The position numbers were made by a program, and so were the translations under genes. A DNA stretch of 64,000 nt, from the NCBI RefSeq assembly GCF_009806555.1, contig NZ_VUOK01000005.1:112477-176476 (forward strand), read 5' to 3'. The notes below the pieces were generated by a model. That model had not been told where the DNA came from. It was given only the letters and a program-made list of their open reading frames with translations, and did no database searches. Each line of letters starts with the position of its first letter. Positions within the stretch are counted from its first letter, which is position 1. This document shows positions 1 through 7,585 of this stretch, piece by piece. This DNA is from Methylobacterium sp. 2A. GTDB lineage: Bacteria; Pseudomonadota; Alphaproteobacteria; Rhizobiales; Beijerinckiaceae.

Positions 1-59
1 GTGAGACCGTCCGGGCGCCCCCGGATCGCGGCAGGGCCGCGGGGCGCACCGGGTCCCCC

Positions 60-1394
60 TCACTCCACCACCTGATCGTCCCCCGCGAAGGCCAGCCGGC
101 GGAGCCGGCGCAGGGCCGCGGCCAGATCGTCGGGCGACGGCACCGCCAAAGCGAGGCGGACCGCGTTCGGCGCGTGGCCGGGCGCGACCGCGAAGGCCGG
201 GGCCGGGATCAGCGCGATCCCCTGGCGCAGGGCCGCCGCCGCAAAAGCCTCCGCCCGCCACGTCTCGGGCAGTTCCAGCCACAGGTGATAGGCCTGTGGG
301 TCGCCGACCACGCGCAGATCCGCGAGCGCCGCCCGGGCGATGACCTGCCGGGACGCGGCGTCCCGGCGCTTGGCCGCGGCGAGCGCGGAGGCCGCGTCCC
401 CCGCCATCCAGTGCATGCCGGCCGCGAGCGGCAGGCCGAGCGCCGTCCAGGCGCCCTGGCGGATCGAGGCCGCGAGCCGGTCGGTCAGGGGCGGGGGCGC
501 GGCCACGAGGCCGAGTGTCAGCGAGGGCATCACCCGCTTCGACAGGCTGTCCACCAGGATCACCCGGTCGGGCGCGAGGCAGGCGAGCGGCCGGGTCTCG
601 GCCAGGAAGCTGTAGACGGCATCCTCGATCGCGATGAGCCCGGTCCGCTCCAGCACGGCGGCGAGGTCGGCGCGCCGGCCCGGCCCCATCGTGGCGCCGA
701 GCGGGTTGTGCAGGGTCGGCTGGAGGTAGACGCCGCTCAGCGGGTTCGCCCGGTGGGCCTGGAGCAGCGCGTCGGGGCACATCCCCTCCGCGTCCATGGC
801 GACCGGCACCAGCGTGATGCCGAGCCGGGCCGCGATGGCCTTCACCATCGGGTAGGTCAGGGGCTCGCAGGCGATCCGCTCCCCCGGCGCCGCCAGTGCG
901 GCGAGCGCCGCCGCGAGCGCCTGCCGCCCGTTGCCGGTGAACAGGAGGTCGGCGGGGTCGGGCGCATGGCCGTCCCGGGCGAGGAACGCCGCCGCGACCG
1001 CCTGCACCTGCGGCGTGCCCAGGGGTCCGTACTGGCCGAACGCCATCTCGCCGCCGCTGCCGGCCAGCGCCGCGAGCGTCTCGGCCAGCAGGACCTCCTG
1101 CTCGGGCAGCCGCGAATGGGTCCGCTGGAGATCGATGGAGGCGGGCGGCGGCTCCGGCTGGAGCGGCTCGACCCGGCCCGGCTCGGACCGGACATAGGTG
1201 CCGCGCCCAACCTCGCCGGTCACGAGCCCCCGGCGGGCGAGTTCCGCATAGACCCGGCTCGCCGTCGAGACCGCGATGCCCCGCGCATAGGCGAAGTCGC
1301 GCTGCGGCGGCAGCTTCGCGCCCGGCGGGAGCCGTCCGGCCGCGATGTCCGCGGCGATCGCGTCGGCGACGGAGCGGAAATCCGCGGGCCGCAT
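60..1394 (-). CDS. MocR-type PLP-dependent transcriptional regulator
   Basis: A 444-residue protein with an N-terminal GntR-type winged helix (about residues 1-70, with the PPQRDFA and VSTASRVYAELARRG segments) followed by a class I aminotransferase fold. The PLP-binding lysine is in the SLSKR motif (K286). MocR proteins sense PLP or amino compounds and usually control a neighbouring metabolic gene; the target here is not evident. The ATG at 1394 was chosen because the winged helix begins there; frames upstream of it are not domain-like. It is divergent from the small DUF1127 gene, with about 95 bases between the starts. Family assignment is secure; the physiological role is unknown. Confidence 0.9.
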   Translation of the reverse strand: MRPADFRSVADAIAADIAAGRLPPGAKLPPQRDFAYARGIAVSTASRVYAELARRGLVTGEVGRGTYVRSEPGRVEPLQPEPPPASIDLQRTHSRLPEQEVLLAETLAALAGSGGEMAFGQYGPLGTPQVQAVAAAFLARDGHAPDPADLLFTGNGRQALAAALAALAAPGERIACEPLTYPMVKAIAARLGITLVPVAMDAEGMCPDALLQAHRANPLSGVYLQPTLHNPLGATMGPGRRADLAAVLERTGLIAIEDAVYSFLAETRPLACLAPDRVILVDSLSKRVMPSLTLGLVAAPPPLTDRLAASIRQGAWTALGLPLAAGMHWMAGDAASALAAAKRRDAASRQVIARAALADLRVVGDPQAYHLWLELPETWRAEAFAAAALRQGIALIPAPAFAVAPGHAPNAVRLALAVPSPDDLAAALRRLRRLAFAGDDQVVE

Positions 1395-1489
1395 GATTGC
1401 TCCGAGGTCAATGTTTCGATTGCACCGAGACATGTATCGGATCAATGCTGCGCCCGCAATCCCGGCCGGACTGCCCAACCGCCACCGGA

Positions 1490-1690
1490 ATGTCCCCGAT
1501 GTCTGCCCTCACGCTCACCCGTTCCGCCGCCGACCGTCCCGCTTCCGGCCCCTCCCTGCCGCGCCTCTGGCTGGCCCGCATCCGCACGCGCCGGGCGCTC
1601 GCCGCCCTGCATCCCGACCAGATCCGCGAGGCCGGCCTCGATCCCTGGCTCTTGCGCGACGAGATCCGGAAACCGTTCTGGCGGGTGTGA
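1490..1690 (+). CDS. DUF1127 (YjiS-like) small protein
   Basis: A 66-residue basic protein whose second half carries the DUF1127 pattern: a run of arginines (RIRTRRALAAL), then an aspartate/leucine stretch and a C-terminal RKPFWR. Such proteins are abundant in alphaproteobacteria; some bind RNA or affect phosphate and stress responses, but the role of this one is not known. The ATG at 1490 avoids an unrelated cysteine-rich extension; an ATG at 1499 is also possible. It is divergent from the MocR regulator and lies 87 bases before the ABC exporter, so co-transcription is possible. Confidence 0.75.
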   Translation: MSPMSALTLTRSAADRPASGPSLPRLWLARIRTRRALAALHPDQIREAGLDPWLLRDEIRKPFWRV

Positions 1691-1777
1691 CGCGGTGCCC
1701 TGCACGCAGCGCGGGTGATCCCGCGCCGCCGCCCGCCTATATGCGGGGCTCACGACACCCGCCCCGCAGACCCCTTC

Positions 1778-3709
1778 ATGACCGACGACACCGCGCCCCC
1801 GGCCGGGCCGAAGCTCCCGACCGAGCGCCCTTCCGAGCGCCCCGGCCTGATCGCCACCTATCGCCGGCTCTGGCCGCATCTCTGGCCCCACGGACGCCCC
1901 GACCTGCAGCGCCGGGTCTTCCTGGCCTTCGGCCTGCTGCTCGCCGCCAAGCTCGTGACCATGGTGACGCCGTTCACCTTCAAGTGGATCACCGACGCGC
2001 TGGTGGCGGCCATCGGCGGCCAGGATGCACCGACGCCCAAGGGCCTGCTCGCCGCGCCGATGCTGCTGATCGCGCTCTACGGCGTCTCGCGGATCGCCAT
2101 GTCGGCGCTGACCCAGATCCGCGACGGGCTGTTCGCCAAGGTGGCGATGCACGCGGTGCGCCGCCTCGCGCTCCAGACCTTCGAGCACATGCACCGCCTG
2201 TCCCTGCGCTTCCACCTGGAGCGCAAGACCGGCGGCCTGACCCGGGTGCTGGAGCGCGGCCGCGCCGGCATCGAGGAATTGTCGCGCCTGATGGTGCTGA
2301 CGCTCGTGCCGACCATCGTCGAGTTCGTGCTGGTGCTGGGCGTGCTGGCCTATGAGTTCAACTGGACCTACGCGGCGACCGCCTTCCTGACGGTCGCGGC
2401 CTATCTGGCCTTCACCTACAAGGCGACCGAGTGGCGGATCGCGATCCGCCGCCGGATGAACGCCTCCGACACCGACGCCAACACCAGGGCGGTCGATTCG
2501 CTGCTCAACTACGAAACGGTCAAATATTTCGGCGCGGAGCGCCGCGAGGCCGCCCGCTACGACGAATCGATGGCCAGGTACGAAAAGGCCTCGACGCAGA
2601 CCTACGTGTCGCTGGCCGTGCTCAATGCCGGGCAGGCGGTGATCTTCACGCTCGGCATGACCGTGGTGATGTGGCTCGCGGCGCGCGACATCCTGGCCGG
2701 GCGCACCACGATCGGCGGCTTCGTGCTCGCCAACACGATGCTGGTGCAGCTCTCGATGCCCCTGAACTTCATGGGCATGATCTACCGGGAGATCAAACAG
2801 GCGCTGATCGACATCGACGACATGTTCCGCATCCTCGGGCAGAATCCCGAGATCGCCGACCGGCCGGGCGCGGCGCCGCTCAAGGTGGCGGGCGGCACGG
2901 TGCGGTTCGCGGATGTTCGCTTCGCCTACAATCCCGAGCGGCCGATCCTGCGCGGCGTGTCCTTCGAGATCCCGGCAGGCCAGACGGTGGCGGTGGTGGG
3001 GCCTTCGGGCGCCGGCAAGTCGACGCTCTCGCGCCTGCTGTTCCGGTTCTACGAGCCGCAAAGCGGCCGGATCAGCATCGACGGGCAGGACATCGCCGCG
3101 GTGACGCAGGCCTCGCTCCGCGCCGCGATCGGCATGGTCCCGCAGGACACGGTGCTGTTCAACGACACGATCGGCTACAACATCCGCTACGGCCGGGCCG
3201 ACGCCACCGACGCCGAATTACGGGAGGCGGCCCGGCTCGCCCAGATCGACGGCTTCGTGTCGGGCCTGCCGGAGGGCTACGACACCCCGGTGGGCGAGCG
3301 CGGCCTGAAGCTGTCGGGCGGCGAGAAGCAGCGGGTCGCCATCGCCCGCACGATCCTGAAGGCGCCGCCGATCCTCGTGCTCGACGAGGCGACCTCGGCG
3401 CTCGATTCCTTCACCGAGGCCGAGATCCAGGCGGCGCTCGACCGGGTCAGCCGCGGCCGGACCACGCTGGTGATCGCCCACAGGCTCTCGACGGTGGTGA
3501 ACGCCGACGCGATCCTGGTGCTCGACCACGGCCGCATCGTCGAGCGCGGCACCCATGCCGAGTTGCTGGAGGCCGGCGGCGTCTACGCGGCGCTCTGGGA
3601 CCGCCAGCGGGAGGCCGACGCGGCGCTCGAGGTGCTGCAGCGGGCCGATGCGCCGGTGGTGCCGCGCCCCGGCCGGACGGCCGTGCCGGAGACCGAGGCC
3701 GCGGAGTAG
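1778..3709 (+). CDS. Atm1-type ABC exporter, fused membrane and ATPase domains
   Basis: A 643-residue half-transporter. A six-helix exporter domain (about residues 45-350) is followed by a complete nucleotide-binding domain: Walker A GPSGAGKST (408-416), signature LSGGEKQ from 512, Walker B DE (536-537) and the switch histidine H568. The FKWITDAL and NYETVKYFGAE segments are typical of Atm1/HMT1 proteins, which export glutathione-linked sulfur or metal compounds across the inner membrane. The ATG at 1778 is preferred over an upstream GTG at 1715 because the latter adds only a low-complexity leader. Function is inferred from family; the transported substrate is not shown by the sequence. Confidence 0.9.
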   Translation: MTDDTAPPAGPKLPTERPSERPGLIATYRRLWPHLWPHGRPDLQRRVFLAFGLLLAAKLVTMVTPFTFKWITDALVAAIGGQDAPTPKGLLAAPMLLIALYGVSRIAMSALTQIRDGLFAKVAMHAVRRLALQTFEHMHRLSLRFHLERKTGGLTRVLERGRAGIEELSRLMVLTLVPTIVEFVLVLGVLAYEFNWTYAATAFLTVAAYLAFTYKATEWRIAIRRRMNASDTDANTRAVDSLLNYETVKYFGAERREAARYDESMARYEKASTQTYVSLAVLNAGQAVIFTLGMTVVMWLAARDILAGRTTIGGFVLANTMLVQLSMPLNFMGMIYREIKQALIDIDDMFRILGQNPEIADRPGAAPLKVAGGTVRFADVRFAYNPERPILRGVSFEIPAGQTVAVVGPSGAGKSTLSRLLFRFYEPQSGRISIDGQDIAAVTQASLRAAIGMVPQDTVLFNDTIGYNIRYGRADATDAELREAARLAQIDGFVSGLPEGYDTPVGERGLKLSGGEKQRVAIARTILKAPPILVLDEATSALDSFTEAEIQAALDRVSRGRTTLVIAHRLSTVVNADAILVLDHGRIVERGTHAELLEAGGVYAALWDRQREADAALEVLQRADAPVVPRPGRTAVPETEAAE

Positions 3710-3720
3710 GGGGCGGAGGC

Positions 3721-4017
3721 TCAGGCCTCTGTCCCGATCGGTTTCACGCTCAGCCGCAGACCGATGGCCTTGAGGACACCCATCAGCGTGTCGAGCTGCG
3801 GGTTCCCCCTCTCCGAGAGGGTTCGGTAGAGCTGCTCGCGGGAGCGGCCGGTTTCCTGCGCGATCTGGGCCATGCCCCGCGCACGCGCGACGACACCAAT
3901 GGCATCGGCGACCAGGGCGGGATCGCCGTCCTCCAGCACAGCCTCGATGTAGAGGGCGATATCTTCGGGCGTCCTCAGGTGTTCCGCCGTAGCGTACGGT
4001 TGGGTCTCCACGGGCAT
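3721..4017 (-). CDS. Antitoxin, HTH family (HI1420/HigA-like)
   Basis: A 98-residue protein of the probable addiction-module antidote family. It has the typical N-terminal stretch YATAEHLRTPEDIALYIEAV, then a helix-turn-helix centred on GMAQIAQETGRSREQLYRTLS and the NPQLDTLMGVLKAIGLRL tail. It normally binds its toxin and represses the shared promoter. The ATG at 4017 overlaps the stop of the upstream toxin frame by one base (TAATG), the usual coupling in these loci. The toxin partner is disabled here, so this antitoxin is probably an orphan. It is convergent with the ABC exporter. Confidence 0.85.
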   Translation of the reverse strand: MPVETQPYATAEHLRTPEDIALYIEAVLEDGDPALVADAIGVVARARGMAQIAQETGRSREQLYRTLSERGNPQLDTLMGVLKAIGLRLSVKPIGTEA

Positions 4018-4284
4018 TATGACAGATCCTTCGTCGGCCGTTTCGCCTCGCGGATGTCCCGGTCCTGCGAGGCCTTGTCGCCACCACACAGCAGAACCAC
4101 GACCTCCTCACCCCGATCCACGTAATAGACCCGCTAACCAGGGCCGTAATCGATCCGCATCTCGCTGACGCCTTCGCCGACCGGTTTCACATCGCCGGGA
4201 TTACCGAGGCCCAGACGCGCGACTCGGGCCAGTATCCGCGTGGCTGCCTTGCAATCCCGCAGACCGTCGATCCAAGCCAGATAA
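4017..4284 (-). pseudogene. HI1419-type (HigB/RelE-fold) toxin, disrupted
   Basis: Reading the reverse strand gives a recognisable toxin body: WIDGLRDCKAATRILAR, LGNPGDVKPVGEGVSEMRID, YGPG, stop, RVYYVDRGEEVVVLLCGGDK. The family normally has GPGYRVYF at this point, so one base turned the tyrosine codon into TAG (4136-4134). The first few codons and the start are also absent; a palindromic unit begins at 4285 where they should be. The remainder is well conserved, which suggests recent loss. Nonsense suppression cannot be excluded but the missing start makes a working toxin unlikely. Confidence 0.8.
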
Positions 4285-4362
4285 GAGCTCCTCACAAAAC
4301 TCCCGAGCACCGGATATTTCCCTCCGGCCGCGACAGCGCAGCGGGAGTTTTGTGAGAGGCTC
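4285..4362. repeat. Imperfect palindromic unit at the toxin 5' end
   Basis: The outer arms CTCACAAAACTCCCG (4291-4305) and CGGGAGTTTTGTGAG (4342-4356) are exact reverse complements, flanked by further pairing to gagc/gctc and enclosing about 36 bases. The unit sits exactly where the toxin start codon should be. Its right end (TGTGAGAGGCTC) recurs at 24591-24602 upstream of another gene, so it is probably a dispersed element rather than a local hairpin. Confidence 0.6.
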
Positions 4363-4397
4363 TAAACCGAGGTGCGACGAAGCACAGGCATGGCATA

Positions 4398-4417
4398 TTG
4401 TAGTCAATAGACGACAA
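4398..4417. promoter_or_regulatory. Likely operator of the decayed toxin-antitoxin operon
   Basis: An inverted repeat TTGTAGTC-AATA-GACGACAA with one mismatch in eight base pairs. It lies upstream of the toxin remnant in a locally AT-rich patch. On the reverse strand a TTGACT element overlaps it. Placement and symmetry fit an HTH-antitoxin binding site; this is inference. Confidence 0.5.
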
Positions 4418-4469
4418 ATTTGCAAGGGAGCCAGACGATCGCGGCATCACCGCGTGTCCGGTATCGCGG

Positions 4470-5375
4470 TTACATCTTCGCGCGTACCCGCACCCCCAGC
4501 AGATCCTCGAACGGCAGCACCATCGCGCCCTTGTCCTTGCCGGCGTGGCCCTGGCGGAGCGCCGTCTGGTAGGTGGCGGTGGCGGCCGCCGTGACGGGCA
4601 TCGGAAAACCGTTCTCCGCCGCGATCGCCGCGGCGGCGACGAGGTCCTTGTAGGCCGCGCCCATCGGGTAGCCTTCGTCGAAGCGGCCCCGGAGGATGCG
4701 CGGCACGAAGTAGTCCGCGGCGTAGCTCCGGCTCGTGCCGGTGGTGACCACCGCGGCGACCTGCTCCGGATCGAGGCCCATCGCCACCGCCATGGGCAGC
4801 ACCTCGGCGAGCGCCGCGATGTTGATGTCGTAGAGCACGTTGTTGATCGTCTTGGTGAGCTGCCCCGACCCGACCGGCCCCATGTGGAGGATGGTCGTGC
4901 CGATCCGCTCCAGCAGCGGGCGCACCCGCGCGACGGCCCCGGCCTCGCCGCCGCACATCACGGTGAGCGTTCCCGCCTTGGCCCCGGCCGGTGCGCCGGA
5001 GACCGGGGCATCGACGAAGGATCGCCCGGTCGCCGCCACGGCGCGGCCGATCGCCAGCGCCTTGGCGTGCGCGATGGTGCTGAGATCGACCACGATCGCC
5101 CCGGGGGCGAGGCGCTCGAGGAGCCCGTCCGCGCCGAACAGGGCCGCCTCGACCCCATCGCCGTTCGGCAGGCACAGGAACAGAACCTCCGCGCCGGCGG
5201 CCTGCCCGGGATCCGTCGCGGCGACGAGGCCCGGCGCATCGAGCCCGGCGAGGCGGGCCGGATCGGCATCCACCGCCACGATGGTCTCGGCCTCGGAGGC
5301 GCGCTTGGCCGCGAGGTTGCGGGCGATGGGATGGCCCATCGCGCCGAGGCCGAGGAGGGCGATGCGGATGGGCAT
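4470..5375 (-). CDS. NAD(P)-dependent 3-hydroxyisobutyrate-dehydrogenase-like oxidoreductase
   Basis: A 301-residue beta-hydroxyacid dehydrogenase. The Rossmann dinucleotide motif GLGAMG is at residues 9-14, the substrate loop DAPVSGAPAGAKAGTL at about 122-136, and the catalytic lysine is K175 in GQLTKTINN. The family includes 3-hydroxyisobutyrate dehydrogenase, tartronate semialdehyde reductase and related enzymes; the exact substrate cannot be told from the motifs alone. The ATG at 5375 has a GGGAG ribosome site 9 bases upstream. It stands alone, between the decayed toxin-antitoxin locus and a long non-coding stretch. Confidence 0.9.
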   Translation of the reverse strand: MPIRIALLGLGAMGHPIARNLAAKRASEAETIVAVDADPARLAGLDAPGLVAATDPGQAAGAEVLFLCLPNGDGVEAALFGADGLLERLAPGAIVVDLSTIAHAKALAIGRAVAATGRSFVDAPVSGAPAGAKAGTLTVMCGGEAGAVARVRPLLERIGTTILHMGPVGSGQLTKTINNVLYDINIAALAEVLPMAVAMGLDPEQVAAVVTTGTSRSYAADYFVPRILRGRFDEGYPMGAAYKDLVAAAAIAAENGFPMPVTAAATATYQTALRQGHAGKDKGAMVLPFEDLLGVRVRAKM

Positions 5376-5538
5376 GGTGGTATCTCCCTGACGTCAGAGT
5401 CCGGCTGCCGTCCCACCGTTACACCACGATGGTCGCACAGCGACGCGCTTGGCGGGCACAACCCGTCCCCTTCACGACACGGGTCTGCGGGTCCGGTTTT
5501 TTCGTTGGCGCATACACGCGAACGGCTCCGCGCGCCTC

Positions 5539-5560
5539 CCTCCCCCCTTTGCGGGGGAGG
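5539..5560. repeat. Short G/C hairpin repeat (CCTCCCCC...GGGGGAGG)
   Basis: An 8-base-pair stem CCTCCCCC/GGGGGAGG with a 6-base loop. Equivalent hairpins occur at 15386-15407, 15552-15573 and 36718-36740, and a truncated one ends the window near 63983. All are intergenic. Confidence 0.7.
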
Positions 5561-5581
5561 GGTCGTCGGCGGAGGTCGCCC

Positions 5582-5610
5582 TTGACAATGTTCCTATTTT
5601 GTGCTCATTA
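5582..5610 (+). promoter_or_regulatory. Possible promoter with a degenerate LexA-type box
   Basis: TTGACA (5582-5587) is followed after 17 bases by the weak -10 candidate TCATTA. GTTC-N7-GTGC (5590-5604) lies between them and differs by one base from the alphaproteobacterial LexA box GTTC-N7-GTTC. No SOS gene follows, and the downstream 570 bases have no convincing reading frame. It may be a relic or may drive an RNA. Confidence 0.4.
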
Positions 5611-6180
5611 GCCGCCACCTGTCCGCGGCGGTGCCGGGGTGACCCTTCGGGGTGATCCGGCTCCGCTCTTCGGGGGTCCGCCCGGTGGCTGACCGGGCGG
5701 GCGTGCCGGACAGGGCGGTGCCCGCGTCGGTGGCTCTCAGCCGCCATCGCCCCGGGCGGCGTGACCGATACGGGGCGTGTCTCGGATTACGGGCGGAGCA
5801 ACAACGGGTGAACCCGGCGGGGGAGGAAATGCCCCCGCGCCGACCCTCTGTCTGGGCCGACCCCAAGGGACCTGCGGACCCGTCCACGACGAGGCGGGCA
5901 AACGGCTGGAAGGCCACAGACCCTCGCGGGTTCCGGCGGTGCGTGTCACCGCGTCCGAGACCGTCTGCCGGGACGTCGCAGGATCGGGAGCGTCGAGCAG
6001 ACACCGCGACGACAAGACGGCAGCGGTCGGGGACCACGCCCGGTCGATGCCGCGGGACGCCGCGGGGACCGGATCCCGCACGTCATGTCACCACCTGGGT
6101 TCCCGCGGCGTCCCGCGTCCCTCGTGTTCGTCTCTTGGGCCATGCCCCCGGCGCCGCAAGGCGGGTGGGGACGATGACGC
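5611..6180 (+). other. Hairpin-rich non-coding stretch, possible structured RNA or element
   Basis: No frame on either strand has the strong third-position GC of real genes here or any motif I recognise. The stretch is dense in exact hairpins: a UUCG-capped ACCC/GGGT (5642-5653), CGCCCGGT/ACCGGGCG (5679-5699), GGTGGCT/AGCCGCC near 5730-5748, CGGGT/ACCCG near 5806-5817, GGGGG/CCCCC (5819-5836) and a long stem at 6051-6117. It was compared by memory with RNase P, tmRNA and group II intron consensus segments and did not match. A structured transcript or a remnant of a mobile element are the two readings. Confidence 0.4.
6051..6117. repeat. Long inverted repeat (20-bp arms)
   Basis: The left arm (6051-6070, beginning CGCGGGACGC) and right arm (6098-6117, ending GCGTCCCGCG) are reverse complements with a single G-T type mismatch, enclosing 27 bases. 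It closes the hairpin-rich stretch just before the psd-like duplicate start. No T-run follows, so it is not a typical terminator. Confidence 0.7.
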
Positions 6181-6213
6181 ATGTCCGACCTGATTGAGAC
6201 GATCCACCGATGA
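6181..6213 (+). other. Duplicated 5' end of psd (10-codon remnant)
   Basis: ATG and nine further codons (MSDLIETIHR) then TGA. The real psd gene at 6866 begins [10 protein letters not shown], and the first 23 bases of the two copies match at 21 positions. The copies are separated by the toxin-antitoxin pair. A duplication during insertion of that pair is the simplest explanation, but this is inference. Confidence 0.5.
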
Positions 6214-6248
6214 CTTCCGTCCGAACCGGCGATGTGTATCATCGCGCC

Positions 6249-6479
6249 ATGACCGAGCTTCTGGAACGGGCCATCGCGCGCGTTCGCGCCCTCCCCGACG
6301 CCATGCAGGACGACGCCGCCCGCATGCTGCTGCTGTTCGCGGGCGAGGAGGACGGGCCCGTGTATCAGCTGACGCCGGAGGAGGAGGCGGATCTCGCGCG
6401 TTCTCTCGCCCAAGCGGAAAGCGGGCACTTCGCGACGGACGAGCAGATCCAGGCTGTGTGGGCGAAATACGGGCCTTGA
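6249..6479 (+). CDS. Antitoxin of a ParE/RelE-type pair
   Basis: A 76-residue acidic protein, TELLERAIARVRALPDAMQDDAARMLL at the N-terminus and a C-terminal segment LTPEEEADLARSLAQAESGHFATDEQIQAVWAKYG. This layout is typical of small antitoxins preceding RelE/ParE toxins; the conserved tail normally wraps the toxin. The ATG at 6249 was chosen over an in-frame ATG at 6210 because the homologous part starts there. The stop overlaps the toxin start. No DNA-binding motif was clearly identified. Confidence 0.75.
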   Translation: MTELLERAIARVRALPDAMQDDAARMLLLFAGEEDGPVYQLTPEEEADLARSLAQAESGHFATDEQIQAVWAKYGP

Positions 6480-6793
6480 AGCTGCGCTTCACGCCGGATG
6501 CCCTCGCGGACATCGATTCCGTCTTGAGCGGCATCGCGGACACATCGCCGTCTGGCGCGCTCAGCGTGCGGAATCGGCTCCAGGCCGTGTTCGACCGGCT
6601 TCTGGACCAACCGCGCAGCGGAACCCGGACGAATTCGCCGCGGCTGCGCCGGATCCTCGTGACACCCTACCCCTATTGGCTCTTCTACCAGATCGCGGAA
6701 GGCGCGATTGTCATCATCGCCCTGCGCCATGCCGCCCGCGATCCCCGCTCGATGCCCGATGCCGGACCAGACCGGTGTCCCGGTGAAAGTTGA
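6476..6793 (+). CDS. ParE/RelE-family toxin
   Basis: A 105-residue protein beginning LRFTPDALADIDSVLSGI with the family landmarks RNRLQAVFDRLLDQPRSGT and RRILVTPYPYWLFYQIAEGAIVIIALRHAARDP. ParE members poison gyrase and RelE members cleave mRNA; the sequence favours the ParE-like branch but does not settle it. The start is a TTG at 6476 that overlaps the antitoxin TGA, a translational coupling typical of such pairs. Intact, unlike the toxin at 4 kb. About 12 residues beyond ARDP look like a run-on tail. Confidence 0.8.
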   Translation: MKLRFTPDALADIDSVLSGIADTSPSGALSVRNRLQAVFDRLLDQPRSGTRTNSPRLRRILVTPYPYWLFYQIAEGAIVIIALRHAARDPRSMPDAGPDRCPGES

Positions 6794-6865
6794 CGCCGGC
6801 CCGGCGGGCTGCCATCCGCGCGTCCGACCTGTCCGCCCGCAGGCGGCGCCGTTGAGCCCGAAATA

Positions 6866-7576
6866 ATGACCGACCTGATCGAGACGATTCGACGGACGCT
6901 CGTGCCGATCCACAAGGAGGGCTATCCGTTCATCCTGATCGGCATCGTGCTCACGGTGCTGGCCGGCTATTTCTCGCAGTTCTTCGGCTGGATCTTCCTG
7001 ATCCTCACCCTCTGGGTCTGCTACTTCTTCCGCGACCCCGAACGCGTCACCCCGGTGGCGGACGGGCTCGTGGTCTCCCCCGCGGACGGGCGCGTGAACC
7101 TGATCGCCACCGTGCTGCCGCCGCCGGAGCTCGACCTGCCGCAGGTGCCGACCTTGCGCGTCTCGGTGTTCATGAACGTGTTCGACTGCCACGTGAACCG
7201 CGTGCCGGTCTCGGGGCGGATCGGCCAGATCCACTACACGCCCGGCCTGTTCCTCAATGCCGAGCTCGACAAGGCCAGCGACGACAACGAGCGCAACGGC
7301 CTGGTCATCGAGACGACCCATGGTGGCCAGCCGAAGCGCGTCGGCGTGGTGCAGATCGCCGGCCTCGTGGCCCGGCGCATCGTCGGGTTCGTCTCGGCGG
7401 GCGACGTGCTCGGCGTCGGCGAGCGGTTCGGGCTGATCCGCTTCGGCTCGCGGGTCGACGTCTACCTGCCGGCGGGCGCGACCGTGCTGGTCGGGCTCGG
7501 CCAGAAGGCGGTGGCCGGCGAGACGGTGCTGGCCGATCTCGGCGGCGGCCCGGACCGGGTGTTCAAGCGGATCTAG
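6866..7576 (+). CDS. psd: Phosphatidylserine decarboxylase proenzyme (short form)
   Basis: A 236-residue proenzyme of the short alphaproteobacterial type. It removes CO2 from phosphatidylserine to give phosphatidylethanolamine at the inner membrane. An N-terminal hydrophobic stretch (about residues 18-52) anchors it. Self-cleavage is expected between G194 and S195 in FGSRVD, giving a pyruvoyl-serine small chain. The SPADGRVN and [11 protein letters not shown] motifs are present. It is followed 9 bases later by pssA, the preceding enzyme in the pathway, so the pair forms an operon. A 10-codon copy of its start lies 685 bases upstream. Confidence 0.96.
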   Translation: MTDLIETIRRTLVPIHKEGYPFILIGIVLTVLAGYFSQFFGWIFLILTLWVCYFFRDPERVTPVADGLVVSPADGRVNLIATVLPPPELDLPQVPTLRVSVFMNVFDCHVNRVPVSGRIGQIHYTPGLFLNAELDKASDDNERNGLVIETTHGGQPKRVGVVQIAGLVARRIVGFVSAGDVLGVGERFGLIRFGSRVDVYLPAGATVLVGLGQKAVAGETVLADLGGGPDRVFKRI

Positions 7577-7585
7577 AGCCCGACC

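Noticed and set aside
174..1718. Long plus-strand open frame covering the MocR gene
   Set aside because: Arginine/glycine-rich composition, no motif, and it lies antisense to a well-supported gene. It reflects high GC content.
5611..6180. RNase P RNA, tmRNA or a group II intron
   Set aside because: The GAGGAAAGTCC core, a tmRNA tag, and an intron domain V hairpin were looked for and not found.
5652..6197. Open frames of 139 to 182 codons in the hairpin-rich stretch
   Set aside because: Third-position base use is weaker than in real genes here, there are no motifs or ribosome sites, and hairpins cover the frames.
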